Assembly: GCF_034479515.1 (NCBI RefSeq) | Contig: NZ_CP140152.1 | Coordinates: 124,001 to 188,000, forward strand | DNA length: 64,000 nt | DNA from: Duganella zoogloeoides | GTDB lineage: Bacteria > Pseudomonadota > Gammaproteobacteria > Burkholderiales > Burkholderiaceae_D | Direction: 5' to 3' | In this document: one piece after another, positions 54,965-63,166 of the stretch | Layout of the letters: each line of letters opens with the position of its first letter | Numbering within the stretch: position 1 is the first letter of the stretch | Translations under genes and position numbers: made by a program | Notes under the pieces: model-generated | The model's input: the letters and a program-made list of their open reading frames with translations, nothing else | Database searches by the model: none | Told to the model about the DNA's origin: nothing

Positions 54965-56328
54965 TGGAACGGCGCGAACCACGTCACCAGGAATGACGGG
55001 ATGGTTGCCGCCATCACCAGCCAGAAGTAGTGCACATAGCCGAGCGCCTGTTGCAGGTGGCCGCTCACCACCCCGGTCACCATCATGCACAAGCCCATCA
55101 GGCCGGTGCCGAACGCGTAGTGGGTGGTGCTGTACTTGCCCGGCGCCAGTTGCTGCATCAGGTAAATCATGAAGCCCACCGAGCCGAAACCGTAGAAGAA
55201 TTTCTCGATCGCCACGCCGGCGCTGATCACCCACAGGCTTTCCGGCTGGTACATGGCCATCAGCAGGAAGGTCACGTTCGGAATGTTCACTGCGCAGCAC
55301 AGGATGAACAGGGTGGACGGCAGGCCCCGGCGCGAGACGAAAATACCGCCCAGCAGCGAACCCACCAGCACGGCGATCAGGCCGTACGTGCCATAGACCA
55401 GCCCCAGCAATTCATTCGACAGGCCGAGGCCGCCCTTGGCGACAGGATCGACCATGAAGAACGGGCCGATCTTTTCCAGCAGGCCGATGCTGAGGCGGAA
55501 CAGGAAGGCAAAGCCCACCATCAGCCACACGTCGCGCTTCTGGAAGAACGTCACGAACGAGTCCCACAGGATGAAACCGGCTTCGCCGACCGACCTGGGG
55601 GCGTTCTCGGCCTTGGCGCCGTCCGGCATCACGCGCGCGTGCCAGATGGCCGAGACGATGATGATGGCGGCAACGATGAAGAAAATCACGCGCCACGATT
55701 CGATCCACTGCGGACCGAACTCACCGGCCGGGTGGCCGAAGTAATGGGTGTGCAGCCAGCCGCTCAGGTACACCATGCCGCCCGAGGCAACGATGGGGCC
55801 GACGTTCCAGCTCAGGCTCTGGATGCCGCAGAACAGCGATTGCGCGCGCGAGTCGAGCGAGGTGACGTACACGCCGTCGGACGCGATGTCCTGCGTCGCG
55901 CCCACCAGCGACAGCAGGCCGAACAGGAACACCATCACCACCATGTAATTGGGCAGCGACATGGCCAGCGCCACGCCGGCAAAGCCGATACCGACGATCA
56001 CCTGCGTGCATAGCACGAAGAATTTCTTGGTCCGGTACATTTCCACGAACGGCGCAAACAGCGGCTTGATGGTGTAGGCCAGGATCAGGTAGCTCGCGTA
56101 TTCGGCCGCCTTGCCGTTGTCCATGCCCAGGTTCTTGAACATGATCGACGTCACGCTGGTGAGCATCATGTAGGTGAGCGCCATGGCGAAATAGCTGCTC
56201 GGCACCCATAACATCGGCGTGCCGGGGCGGAACATGGCGGCCAGCAGCGACGGGTGCTCGGCGCCGGGCGGCAGGCGCTGCGGCTTGGCTGCCGATGGTG
56301 CCTGCGGCTGCGTGGATTCTTGGTGCAT
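54952..56328 (-). CDS. AmpG-like MFS transporter next to a beta-glucosidase
   Basis: Transporter of 458 residues with 12 or so spans. It carries GLLSLVGATQDIASDGVYVT, similar to the ATQDIAxDG signature of the AmpG/acetyl-CoA transporter family, and MFRPGTPMLWVPSSYFAMAL. It begins at ATG 56328 with GAGGACG upstream, 115 bases after the bglA stop on the same strand. Context suggests import of a disaccharide for the GH1 enzyme rather than muropeptides; this is inference. Confidence 0.8.
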   Translation of the reverse strand: MHQESTQPQAPSAAKPQRLPPGAEHPSLLAAMFRPGTPMLWVPSSYFAMALTYMMLTSVTSIMFKNLGMDNGKAAEYASYLILAYTIKPLFAPFVEMYRTKKFFVLCTQVIVGIGFAGVALAMSLPNYMVVMVFLFGLLSLVGATQDIASDGVYVTSLDSRAQSLFCGIQSLSWNVGPIVASGGMVYLSGWLHTHYFGHPAGEFGPQWIESWRVIFFIVAAIIIVSAIWHARVMPDGAKAENAPRSVGEAGFILWDSFVTFFQKRDVWLMVGFAFLFRLSIGLLEKIGPFFMVDPVAKGGLGLSNELLGLVYGTYGLIAVLVGSLLGGIFVSRRGLPSTLFILCCAVNIPNVTFLLMAMYQPESLWVISAGVAIEKFFYGFGSVGFMIYLMQQLAPGKYSTTHYAFGTGLMGLCMMVTGVVSGHLQQALGYVHYFWLVMAATIPSFLVTWFAPFHHKD

Positions 56329-56394
56329 GTGTCGTCCTCGTTGTTCTCTATGGAGTATAGCTGCGCAGGCAGGCTCTGCGGCCACTCTGCGGGT

Positions 56395-56416
56395 CCTCCG
56401 GCGCGTACGCCGGAGG
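56395..56416 (-). other. hairpin between bglA and its transporter gene
   Basis: Perfect 9-base inverted repeat CCTCCGGCG-CGTA-CGCCGGAGG in the 115-base space. No U-tract on the minus strand follows, so it may stabilise or process the mRNA, or reduce read-through into the transporter. Confidence 0.5.
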
Positions 56417-56443
56417 GGTACTACGGTTGCGTTGCTCTTTGAT

Positions 56444-57799
56444 TTACGCGGCCTGTTCCAGCTTGGCGTTGCCGCGCTGCTGCACCACGTAGTCGCGGTA
56501 CCACAGGGCGCTGTGCTTGAGCGTGCGCTTCTGGGTAGCGTAATCGACGTGGACGATGCCGAAGCGCTTGGCGTAGCCCGAGTTCCATTCGAAGTTGTCG
56601 AGCAGGCTCCAAAGGAAGTAGCCCTGCACGTCCACGCCTTGCAGGCGGGCGTCATTGATGGCCTTCAGGTGGCGCAGCACGAAGTCGATGCGGGCCTCGT
56701 CCGGCACTTCGCCATCGACGATGGTGTCGGCATTGGCCATGCCGTTTTCGGTGATGTAGATCGGCGGCAGGTCGTAGTCGGCGTGCAGCTTGAGCAGCAG
56801 TTCGGTCAGGCCGTCCGGGTAAATTTCCCAGCCCATGTCGATGGTGCCCAGCTTGTTTTCGGGCTGGCGCGGCGGCACTTCTGCGCTGCAGAACGAGCGG
56901 AAGTAATAGTTCAGGCCCATGAAGTCGAGCTTGCCCTGGATGATGTCCAGGTCGCCTTCCTGCACGTCCGGCGCGTTGTCGCCGTGGACCTTGAGCGCCA
57001 GCGCCGGGTAGTGGCCCTTGAAGATTGGATCCATGAACCATTCCACCGAGCGCGAGTATTCAAACTCCGCCATGGCGATATCGGCCGCGCTGTCGGTGGC
57101 CGGGTGCGCAGGCCACTGGTTCAGCACGATGCCGAGCTGGGCCGAGCTGGCGACGTCGCGCATGGCGCGCATGGCCAGGCCGTGCGACAGCAGCAGGTGG
57201 TGCGACACTTGCACCGACTGCTTGATGTCGGCCACGCCCGGTGCAAACTGGGCATTGCCGTAGCCGAGGTTGGCCGTGCACCATGGCTCGTTATGAGTTG
57301 CAATCGTTTTCACCCGGTTGCCGAAGCGGCGCGTGACCTCGGCCGCGTAGGCGGCGAAGTGGTAAGCGGTATCGCGATTGAGCCAGCCGCCTTCGTCCTG
57401 CAGGGCCTGCGGCAGGTCCCAGTGGAACAGCGTGACGTGGGCGCTGATGCCTTTGCTTTCCAGTTCGGCCAACAGCTTGTCGTAAAAGGCAAAGCCGGCT
57501 TCGTTCCAGGCGCCTTTGCCCTGCGGCTGCACGCGCGCCCATGCGATCGAGAAGCGGTAGGCGTCCACGCCGAGGCTGGCCATGATCGCCACGTCTTCGG
57601 GGTAGCGGTTGTAGTGGTCGCACGCGACATCGCCATTGGTGCCGTCGATGATCTTGCCAGGGGTGTGGCTGAAGGTGTCCCAGATCGACGCGCCCTTGCC
57701 ATCGGCGGTGGCGGCGCCCTCGATCTGGAAGGCGCTGGTCGCAATGCCCCAGGTAAACGATGGCGGAAATTGGGTGAACTCGTGGCGGATGTCGGTCAT
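56444..57799 (-). CDS. bglA: GH1 beta-glucosidase
   Basis: Cytoplasmic retaining glycosidase of 451 residues. It has the family start FPPSFTWGIATSAFQIEGAA, the acid/base in TIATHNEPW, and the nucleophile in IYITENG. No signal peptide. The likely start is ATG 57799 (MTDIRHEF); a further Met at 57820 is in frame. An operator-like palindrome and a strong promoter lie upstream. Activity on cellobiose or other beta-glucosides is the family expectation. Confidence 0.93.
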   Translation of the reverse strand: MTDIRHEFTQFPPSFTWGIATSAFQIEGAATADGKGASIWDTFSHTPGKIIDGTNGDVACDHYNRYPEDVAIMASLGVDAYRFSIAWARVQPQGKGAWNEAGFAFYDKLLAELESKGISAHVTLFHWDLPQALQDEGGWLNRDTAYHFAAYAAEVTRRFGNRVKTIATHNEPWCTANLGYGNAQFAPGVADIKQSVQVSHHLLLSHGLAMRAMRDVASSAQLGIVLNQWPAHPATDSAADIAMAEFEYSRSVEWFMDPIFKGHYPALALKVHGDNAPDVQEGDLDIIQGKLDFMGLNYYFRSFCSAEVPPRQPENKLGTIDMGWEIYPDGLTELLLKLHADYDLPPIYITENGMANADTIVDGEVPDEARIDFVLRHLKAINDARLQGVDVQGYFLWSLLDNFEWNSGYAKRFGIVHVDYATQKRTLKHSALWYRDYVVQQRGNAKLEQAA

Positions 57800-57838
57800 G
57801 GGTCGGCTATAGGTCGGCAAGATGCGGGTGAAGGAGGC

Positions 57839-57856
57839 TTGAAAACGATTTCAAAC
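57839..57856. promoter_or_regulatory. LacI-type operator candidate of bglA
   Basis: TTGAAAACGATTTCAAAC lies between the promoter and bglA; its core is palindromic apart from the centre. The same 14-base core is in the operator at 46504. LacI-family regulators of glucoside genes bind such TGAAANCGNTTTCA sites. Confidence 0.65.
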
Positions 57857-57866
57857 GGATGCAGAG

Positions 57867-57895
57867 ATTAAACCCGAACTCGAATCCAGTGTCAA
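57867..57895 (-). promoter_or_regulatory. sigma-70 promoter of bglA
   Basis: On the minus strand TTGACA (57895-57890), 17-base spacer, TTTAAT (57872-57867). The expected start near 57860 puts the operator just downstream. Confidence 0.7.
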
Positions 57896-57991
57896 TCAAT
57901 TGATAACACGATGGCATTGTTCAGCGGCGCCGGCACGCAACAGCGGCCTGCGCATGGCATGGCCGGCGGGTTTGTCACGGACCCGCACTGA

Positions 57992-57997
57992 TATAAT
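57992..57997 (+). promoter_or_regulatory. candidate -10 box for trmB
   Basis: A perfect TATAAT lies 30 bases before the trmB start. The best -35 (TTGTCA, 57972) is only 14 bases away, so the assignment is tentative. Confidence 0.4.
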
Positions 57998-58027
57998 GCC
58001 GCCTCATTCTTTCACTGCACCGCCACC

Positions 58028-58744
58028 ATGTCTTCCGATACTCCCAAAGAACCCCCAGCGCGGGGCATGCTCTACGATCCGACCGAACACCGCATCCGCA
58101 GCTTCGTCACCCGCGCCGGCCGCTTGTCCACCGCCCAGGCGCGCGCGCTGGAAGAGCAGCAGCAGTTCCTGATCACGTACGAGAAGGCGCCGCTCGATTA
58201 CGCCCAGGCATTCGGCCGCCAGGCGCCAACGGTGCTGGAAATCGGCTTCGGCATGGGCGGCACCACGGCCCACATCGCCGCCGCCATGCCTGACAAAGAT
58301 TTTATTGGCGTGGAAGTGCACACCCCGGGCGTGGGCAGCCTGCTCAAGCTGATCGGCGAGCAAAACCTCACCAACCTCAAGGCGATCCAGCACGACGCGG
58401 TCGAGGTGCTCAACCACATGATTGCCGATGGCTCGCTGCATGGCGTGCACATCTTCTTCCCCGACCCGTGGCACAAGGCGCGCCACAACAAGCGCCGCCT
58501 GATCCAGGCGCCGTTCGTCAAGCTGCTGGTGCAAAAGCTGGCGCCGGGCGGCTACATCCACTGCGCCACCGACTGGGAAGACTACGCGGTGCAGATGCTG
58601 GAAGTGCTTAGCGCGGAAGAGGGCCTGCAAAACACTGCCGACGGCTACGCGCCGCAGCCGGCCTACCGCCCGCTGACCAAGTTCGAAAACCGTGGCATCA
58701 AGCTGGGCCACGGTGTGTGGGACCTGGTGTTCTCGAAAAAATAA
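58028..58744 (+). CDS. trmB: tRNA (guanine-46-N7)-methyltransferase
   Basis: SAM-dependent enzyme of 238 residues methylating G46 in tRNA. It has [18 protein letters not shown] for SAM binding and [17 protein letters not shown], the family HxFFPDPW motif. Length and motifs are typical. Convergent with the next gene. Confidence 0.96.
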   Translation: MSSDTPKEPPARGMLYDPTEHRIRSFVTRAGRLSTAQARALEEQQQFLITYEKAPLDYAQAFGRQAPTVLEIGFGMGGTTAHIAAAMPDKDFIGVEVHTPGVGSLLKLIGEQNLTNLKAIQHDAVEVLNHMIADGSLHGVHIFFPDPWHKARHNKRRLIQAPFVKLLVQKLAPGGYIHCATDWEDYAVQMLEVLSAEEGLQNTADGYAPQPAYRPLTKFENRGIKLGHGVWDLVFSKK

Positions 58745-58757
58745 TGGCAGCTTCGGC

Positions 58758-59270
58758 CTAGCGCTTTTCGAGCGGCTCCAGGTCGAGCACCACGTTGTAC
58801 GACAGGCGCGCGGTCTGCCACAGGCCGCCGCCGCGCACCTGCGCGTCGCAGCTGGTCAGCTGGCCGGCAAAGCCGTCGCGCTTGAGGCGGGCGCGGAAGA
58901 TCACCGCCGCCTTCGCTTCCAGGTATCCCACCATCTGCCCTTGCAGGAACACGGCCACCGCCGCATCTTCATACGCATTGCGGTCGTCGCAGAACAGCAT
59001 CGCCGTGTGCGGGGCGCGCGCGGCAGCATCGCCATGCGCCCCGGCCAGCGCTTTCAATACGGGCTGGTAGCGCGATTCGTTGACCACCTCGACCAGGAAG
59101 CGGCCGCCGTCGGACCAGTAGTGGGCCACCGGCGTGTCGGGCAGCACCGGCGTGTAGGGTGCGGCTGGCAGCGGCGGCAGCGCCACTTTTTGCGCCGGGT
59201 TCGATTTGACGATCCGGTACACCACCAGCGCGGTGACGGCAATGATCAGGATGGAGATAAGCAGTTGCAT
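58758..59270 (-). CDS. membrane-anchored protein with HIRAN-like domain
   Basis: Protein of 170 residues with one N-terminal membrane helix (LLISILIIAVTALVVYRIV), a Pro-rich linker and a soluble domain: FLVEVVNESRYQPVLKALAG, then AYEDAAVAVFLQGQMVGYLE, which resembles the HIRAN fold that in other proteins binds DNA ends. The similarity is weak. There is no other functional clue; convergent with trmB. Confidence 0.6.
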   Translation of the reverse strand: MQLLISILIIAVTALVVYRIVKSNPAQKVALPPLPAAPYTPVLPDTPVAHYWSDGGRFLVEVVNESRYQPVLKALAGAHGDAAARAPHTAMLFCDDRNAYEDAAVAVFLQGQMVGYLEAKAAVIFRARLKRDGFAGQLTSCDAQVRGGGLWQTARLSYNVVLDLEPLEKR

Positions 59271-59311
59271 GAGGTAACAGGGGCGGACAATCAGGCCGCC
59301 ATCTTAACCGA

Positions 59312-61162
59312 TCAGGGTGCGACCGACCGCATGGCATCCGCCTGGTACACCACCTTGCCGCCCACCACCGTTTGCAGCACCTTGATGTTGGCGATGTCCT
59401 CGGCGGGTATGGTGAAGAAATTGCGGTCGAGGACGATCAGGTCGGCCAGCTTGCCGGTTTCGAGCGAGCCGGTCAGCTTTTCCTGGCGCAAGGTGTATGC
59501 CGCGTTGAGCGTGATCGCGCGCAGGGCCGCCGCGCGCGGCATGCCCGGCATGTCGCCCAGGCGGCCCGCGTACTCGGCGCCCGCATCGGGCGCCGCAGTG
59601 CGGGTCACGCCCACTTTCAGGGCGAACCATTCGTCGAGCGGATCGACCGGCCAGTCGCTGCCGTAGGCGATGCGCGCGCCGGCGTCCAGCAGCACCGACT
59701 GCGGTTGCACCAGCGGGTAGCGCTGCGGCCCCATGTAGGGTTGCAGTGCGCCGAGCGTGTCGGGCGCCGGCTTGGCCCATTGGAACGACAGCACCGGCGT
59801 CACGTCGAGTTTGGCGAAACGGGCGTAGTCGCTTGGGGCCACGATTTCGTCGTGGGCCAGCGCCGGGCGCGCTTTCTTGCCGGCTGGCGTGCCGCGCAGC
59901 CAGGCGATCGCATCGAGCGTCTCGCGCACGGCGCGGTCGCCATCGACGTGGATGTGCGGATCGATGCCGGCGCGCGCCAGCACATCGAGCGTGGAGCGCA
60001 GCGCCGCTTGCGAGAAATACGTGGGCGGGCCGTTGCTGGTGCCCGGCTGCCAGTTCGGCTGCTGTTCTGTGCCCTGGTTGACCAGGTACGGTTCGAGCAT
60101 GGCGCCGGTAAAGGCCGGCGCCGAGATCACGCCGTCCATGAACAGCTTGGCGTGGCGTACCTGCAGCGACGGCGCCACCGTGGTCGGGCCCTGGTCGAAC
60201 TGTTTTTTCTGTTTCAGCAGGTCGGCCACGGCGCGCTGCGGTGTACTTCCCTTGTCGAGGTCGATCAGCACGGCAAAGTGGGCGCGTGCGGTGAGCTTGC
60301 CTTGCCGTTGCAGGTCGGTAAACGCCGTCATGGTTTCGGGATCGGTATAAGCGTCGAGGAAAGACGTGATGCCTTGCCGGCGCATCGCTTCGAGCGCCTT
60401 GGTCGATGCCGCCAGGTTCTCGGCCACCGTGAGCGGCGGCAGTAAATTCATGGCCATGTCTTGCGCCGCGTCTTCGAGCAGGCCGGTGGCCTGGCCGCTG
60501 GCGTCGCGCGCGATCTTGCCGCCGGCCGGGTCCGATGTGGCGGCCGTGATGCCGGCCACCGCGATGCCCTTGCTGTTGAGTAGCAGCGAGTGGCCGAACG
60601 ACGAGCGTACCAATATTGGCCGGTCGGTCTTGAGGGCGTCCAGTGTGGCGGCGGAGGTCGTCACGCCGTCGGGCAGCATGCCCTGCTGGAACCAGTTGAC
60701 CACCACCAGCCAGCGCTTGGGATCGGCCTTGCCCAGCCGGACATCTTGGTCGATGCAGGCCTGGATGCGCTGCTGGAATTGCGGCACTGTCAGCGGTGCG
60801 TAGTCGAGGCTGCAATTGAGCAGGCGGCTGCCACCCGACTGCGGGTGCATATGGCCGTCGATCAGGCCCGGCATCAGCATCTTGCCGCCCAGGTCGATCA
60901 CCGTGGTGTTCTGGCCTTGCAGTTTGGCGGCGCCTGCGTCATTGCCCACGTAGACGATGCGCCCGCCGCGCACGGCCAGCGCCTGCTGCACGCTGTCTTT
61001 GGCATCGACCGTGTAGATGTAGCCGTTGCGGTAGACGGTGTCGGCCGGCAGCGTGGCGGCGGCGGCCGTGGCAGAGGCGAGCGCGCAGGTCAGCGCAAAC
61101 GGCAGCGCAAACGGCAGCGCAACGGGACACTTCAAGCGGGCAAACCAACCGGGTCGGGTCAT
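59312..61162 (-). CDS. exported amidohydrolase, YtcJ-like
   Basis: Metal-dependent amidohydrolase of 616 residues. The signal peptide, encoded partly by 12-base repeats (ALPFALPFAL), ends TAAAA; the metal site begins MPGLIDGHMHPQSGG, and later DPHIHVDGDRAV and IAYGSDWPVDPLDEW supply further ligands. The start at 61162 has GGAG six bases upstream. It follows an EamA transporter gene by 14 bases, so the two are co-transcribed. Substrate unknown; this family includes formamidase-like activities. Confidence 0.87.
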   Translation of the reverse strand: MTRPGWFARLKCPVALPFALPFALTCALASATAAAATLPADTVYRNGYIYTVDAKDSVQQALAVRGGRIVYVGNDAGAAKLQGQNTTVIDLGGKMLMPGLIDGHMHPQSGGSRLLNCSLDYAPLTVPQFQQRIQACIDQDVRLGKADPKRWLVVVNWFQQGMLPDGVTTSAATLDALKTDRPILVRSSFGHSLLLNSKGIAVAGITAATSDPAGGKIARDASGQATGLLEDAAQDMAMNLLPPLTVAENLAASTKALEAMRRQGITSFLDAYTDPETMTAFTDLQRQGKLTARAHFAVLIDLDKGSTPQRAVADLLKQKKQFDQGPTTVAPSLQVRHAKLFMDGVISAPAFTGAMLEPYLVNQGTEQQPNWQPGTSNGPPTYFSQAALRSTLDVLARAGIDPHIHVDGDRAVRETLDAIAWLRGTPAGKKARPALAHDEIVAPSDYARFAKLDVTPVLSFQWAKPAPDTLGALQPYMGPQRYPLVQPQSVLLDAGARIAYGSDWPVDPLDEWFALKVGVTRTAAPDAGAEYAGRLGDMPGMPRAAALRAITLNAAYTLRQEKLTGSLETGKLADLIVLDRNFFTIPAEDIANIKVLQTVVGGKVVYQADAMRSVAP

Positions 61163-61176
61163 GCAGTCTCCAGGAG

Positions 61177-62073
61177 CTAGAAGGCTGCCTTGAAGCGGGC
61201 GCGCAGCGACGGCGGCAAAAAGGCCAGCACGTTCCCCGCGAGCACCAGCGCCAGCCCGCACAGCGCGGCCGGCGTCCATTGGTAGCCTTCGTAAATGGTT
61301 GAAATCGTCAACGCGACGATGGGGAATAATACCGTGGAATAGGCGGCGCGGTCGGGGCCGATGCGGCCGACCAGCAGCAGGTAGGCCGTAAAGCCGATCA
61401 CCGAGCCGGGAATGGCCAGGTACAGCAGCGCCCACAGGTAGCGTGGCGACGGGTCGAGCGCGAACGGCATGCCCAGCGCCAGTGCGGCGGCACCGAGCGT
61501 GGTGGCGCCGATCAGCATGGCCCAGGTGTTGGTGAGCCAGGGCGTCAGGCCCAGCGCCTGCATGCGCGAGGACAGCAGGTTGCCGCAGGCGAAGCACCAG
61601 GTGCCGCCCAGCGACAAGGCCAGGCCCAGCAGCACGCCGCTGTCGTTCCAGTGGCCCTGCATCTGCGGCGCGAACAGCAGCACGATGCCGGCCAGGCCGA
61701 ACAGCGCGCCGAGCATCACCTGGCCGCGGATCGGGCGGCCGAGGAACAGCCGCCCGGCCAGCGCGATCCACAGCGGCGCGGTGGAAAACACCACGGCTTC
61801 CTGGCCGCTGGTGATGTACAGCGCGGCATAATAAAAGCACAGGAAGTTCAGGCAGAACAGCGCGATGCCCTGCGCGAACAGGTAGGGCCAGGCCTGGCGC
61901 GGCGGCCACCAGCGCTGGCGCGTGACCAGCAGCGCCGCCAGCAGCAGCGCGGCGGCAATCCAGAAGCGGTAGGCGATCGAGACCGGCGCGGGCACCACGC
62001 CCAGTTGAAAGGTGATGGCAATCCAGGTGGTACCCCAGATCAGGACGGTAAGCAGGTAGAGGACAATATTCAT
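61177..62073 (-). CDS. EamA/DMT family transporter
   Basis: Drug/metabolite transporter-type permease of 298 residues with ten predicted spans in two EamA repeats (LIWGTTWIAITFQLG at the start, LAIPGSVIGFTAYLLLVGRI in the second). ATG 62073 has GGAC upstream. It is divergent from an AraC regulator and leads into the amidohydrolase gene, suggesting regulated export or import of a substrate of that enzyme. Substrate not known. Confidence 0.88.
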   Translation of the reverse strand: MNIVLYLLTVLIWGTTWIAITFQLGVVPAPVSIAYRFWIAAALLLAALLVTRQRWWPPRQAWPYLFAQGIALFCLNFLCFYYAALYITSGQEAVVFSTAPLWIALAGRLFLGRPIRGQVMLGALFGLAGIVLLFAPQMQGHWNDSGVLLGLALSLGGTWCFACGNLLSSRMQALGLTPWLTNTWAMLIGATTLGAAALALGMPFALDPSPRYLWALLYLAIPGSVIGFTAYLLLVGRIGPDRAAYSTVLFPIVALTISTIYEGYQWTPAALCGLALVLAGNVLAFLPPSLRARFKAAF

Positions 62074-62124
62074 GGCGCCAGCATGGGGGCAGGGCGGCGC
62101 CGGCGCTTGTCTGAAATTGCGCAT

Positions 62125-62141
62125 ATCGCCACGATGGCGAT
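62125..62141. promoter_or_regulatory. inverted repeat, candidate AraC operator
   Basis: ATCGCCA-CGA-TGGCGAT is a perfect 7-base inverted repeat in the 101-base spacer between the divergent EamA and AraC genes. The site is suited to control of both. Confidence 0.5.
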
Positions 62142-62174
62142 TTTTGCCGTGCTGGCGCGTGCTAGACTTTATCC

Positions 62175-63104
62175 ATGTCACGCCACCCCGATCTGTCCAC
62201 CGCCCTGCTGTCCGCCCCCGTTTTGCCGGAAGGCCGGCTGTCGCACTCGGTGTTCAAGACCATGTCCGAGACCGACGCCGTGCTCGAGCGCTTTACCTGG
62301 CTCGGCGACGAACTGGCGCTGGCGATCTGGCGGCGCGACACGCCGTGCGCCGAAACATCGTATTGCCAGCCGGGCCACCACACGCTGTCGTACTACATGG
62401 GCGGCGGCTACCGCACCGAGCGCGGCGAACTGCCCGGCCTGTACGGCGCGCCGCAGCGCCTGTGCACCTTGCCGGACTGGCACGAATCGAGCTGGACGGT
62501 GCGCGGCCCGCTGCGCTTCCTGCACGTGTATTTCCTGCCCGAGCACTTCACCCGCCGCGCGGTGGTCGAGCTGGACCGCGAACCGCGCGAACTGACCCTG
62601 GCCGACCGCACGTACTTCGAGCACGCGCGTATCGGCCAGCTGTGCGCGGCACTGGCAGGCATGGACTGGATGGGCGCCGACGCCCAGCTGCGCGCCAATG
62701 AAATGACCCACGAAACGCTGTCGCACCTGCTGCACGCGCAGTCGCTGCCGCGCCACCAGGGCCGCGTGCGCGGCGGCCTGGCGCCAGCCGTGCGGCGGCT
62801 GCTGGCCGACTATATCGAAGCGCACCTGGCGCACCCGCTGACCTTGCAAACCCTGGCGCACCTGGCCTGCCTGTCGGAATACCACCTGCTGCGCATGTTC
62901 AAGGTATCGTTCGGCATGACGCCGTCGGCATGGATCGCCGCGCGCCGCATCGAGCACGCGCGCCGGCTGTTGCAGTGCACAGGCCAGCCGCTGCAGCAGA
63001 TTGCCGATGCCTGCGGCTATGCCGACCTGAGCCACTTCAGCCACCGCTTCCGCGCGGCCGTGGGCGCCGCGCCGGGGCGCTATCGCAGCGTGGTGGCTGG
63101 CTGA
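62175..63104 (+). CDS. AraC-family transcriptional regulator
   Basis: Regulator of 309 residues with an N-terminal cupin-like effector part (YMGGGYRTERGELPGLYG) and a C-terminal pair of helix-turn-helix motifs: LAHLACLSEYHLLRMFKVSF and IADACGYADLSHFSHRF, the AraC signature. Divergent from the EamA gene, likely its regulator. Confidence 0.93.
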   Translation: MSRHPDLSTALLSAPVLPEGRLSHSVFKTMSETDAVLERFTWLGDELALAIWRRDTPCAETSYCQPGHHTLSYYMGGGYRTERGELPGLYGAPQRLCTLPDWHESSWTVRGPLRFLHVYFLPEHFTRRAVVELDREPRELTLADRTYFEHARIGQLCAALAGMDWMGADAQLRANEMTHETLSHLLHAQSLPRHQGRVRGGLAPAVRRLLADYIEAHLAHPLTLQTLAHLACLSEYHLLRMFKVSFGMTPSAWIAARRIEHARRLLQCTGQPLQQIADACGYADLSHFSHRFRAAVGAAPGRYRSVVAG

Positions 63105-63115
63105 GAGTCTTTCCG

Positions 63116-63152
63116 GGCAGGGAATGCGTTGCTGCTTGCGCGTTTCCCTGCC
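63116..63152. terminator. hairpin between araC-type gene and recQ
   Basis: GGCAGGGAA (63116-63124) pairs with TTCCCTGCC (63144-63152) with a 19-base loop. It lies between convergent genes and could end both transcripts, though no U-tract follows on either strand. Confidence 0.4.
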
Positions 63153-63166
63153 GAGATGGGGGCGCG

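Noticed and set aside
61090..61125. 12-base direct repeats at the amidohydrolase start
   Set aside because: They only encode the hydrophobic core of the signal peptide (ALPFALPFAL) and need no special explanation.
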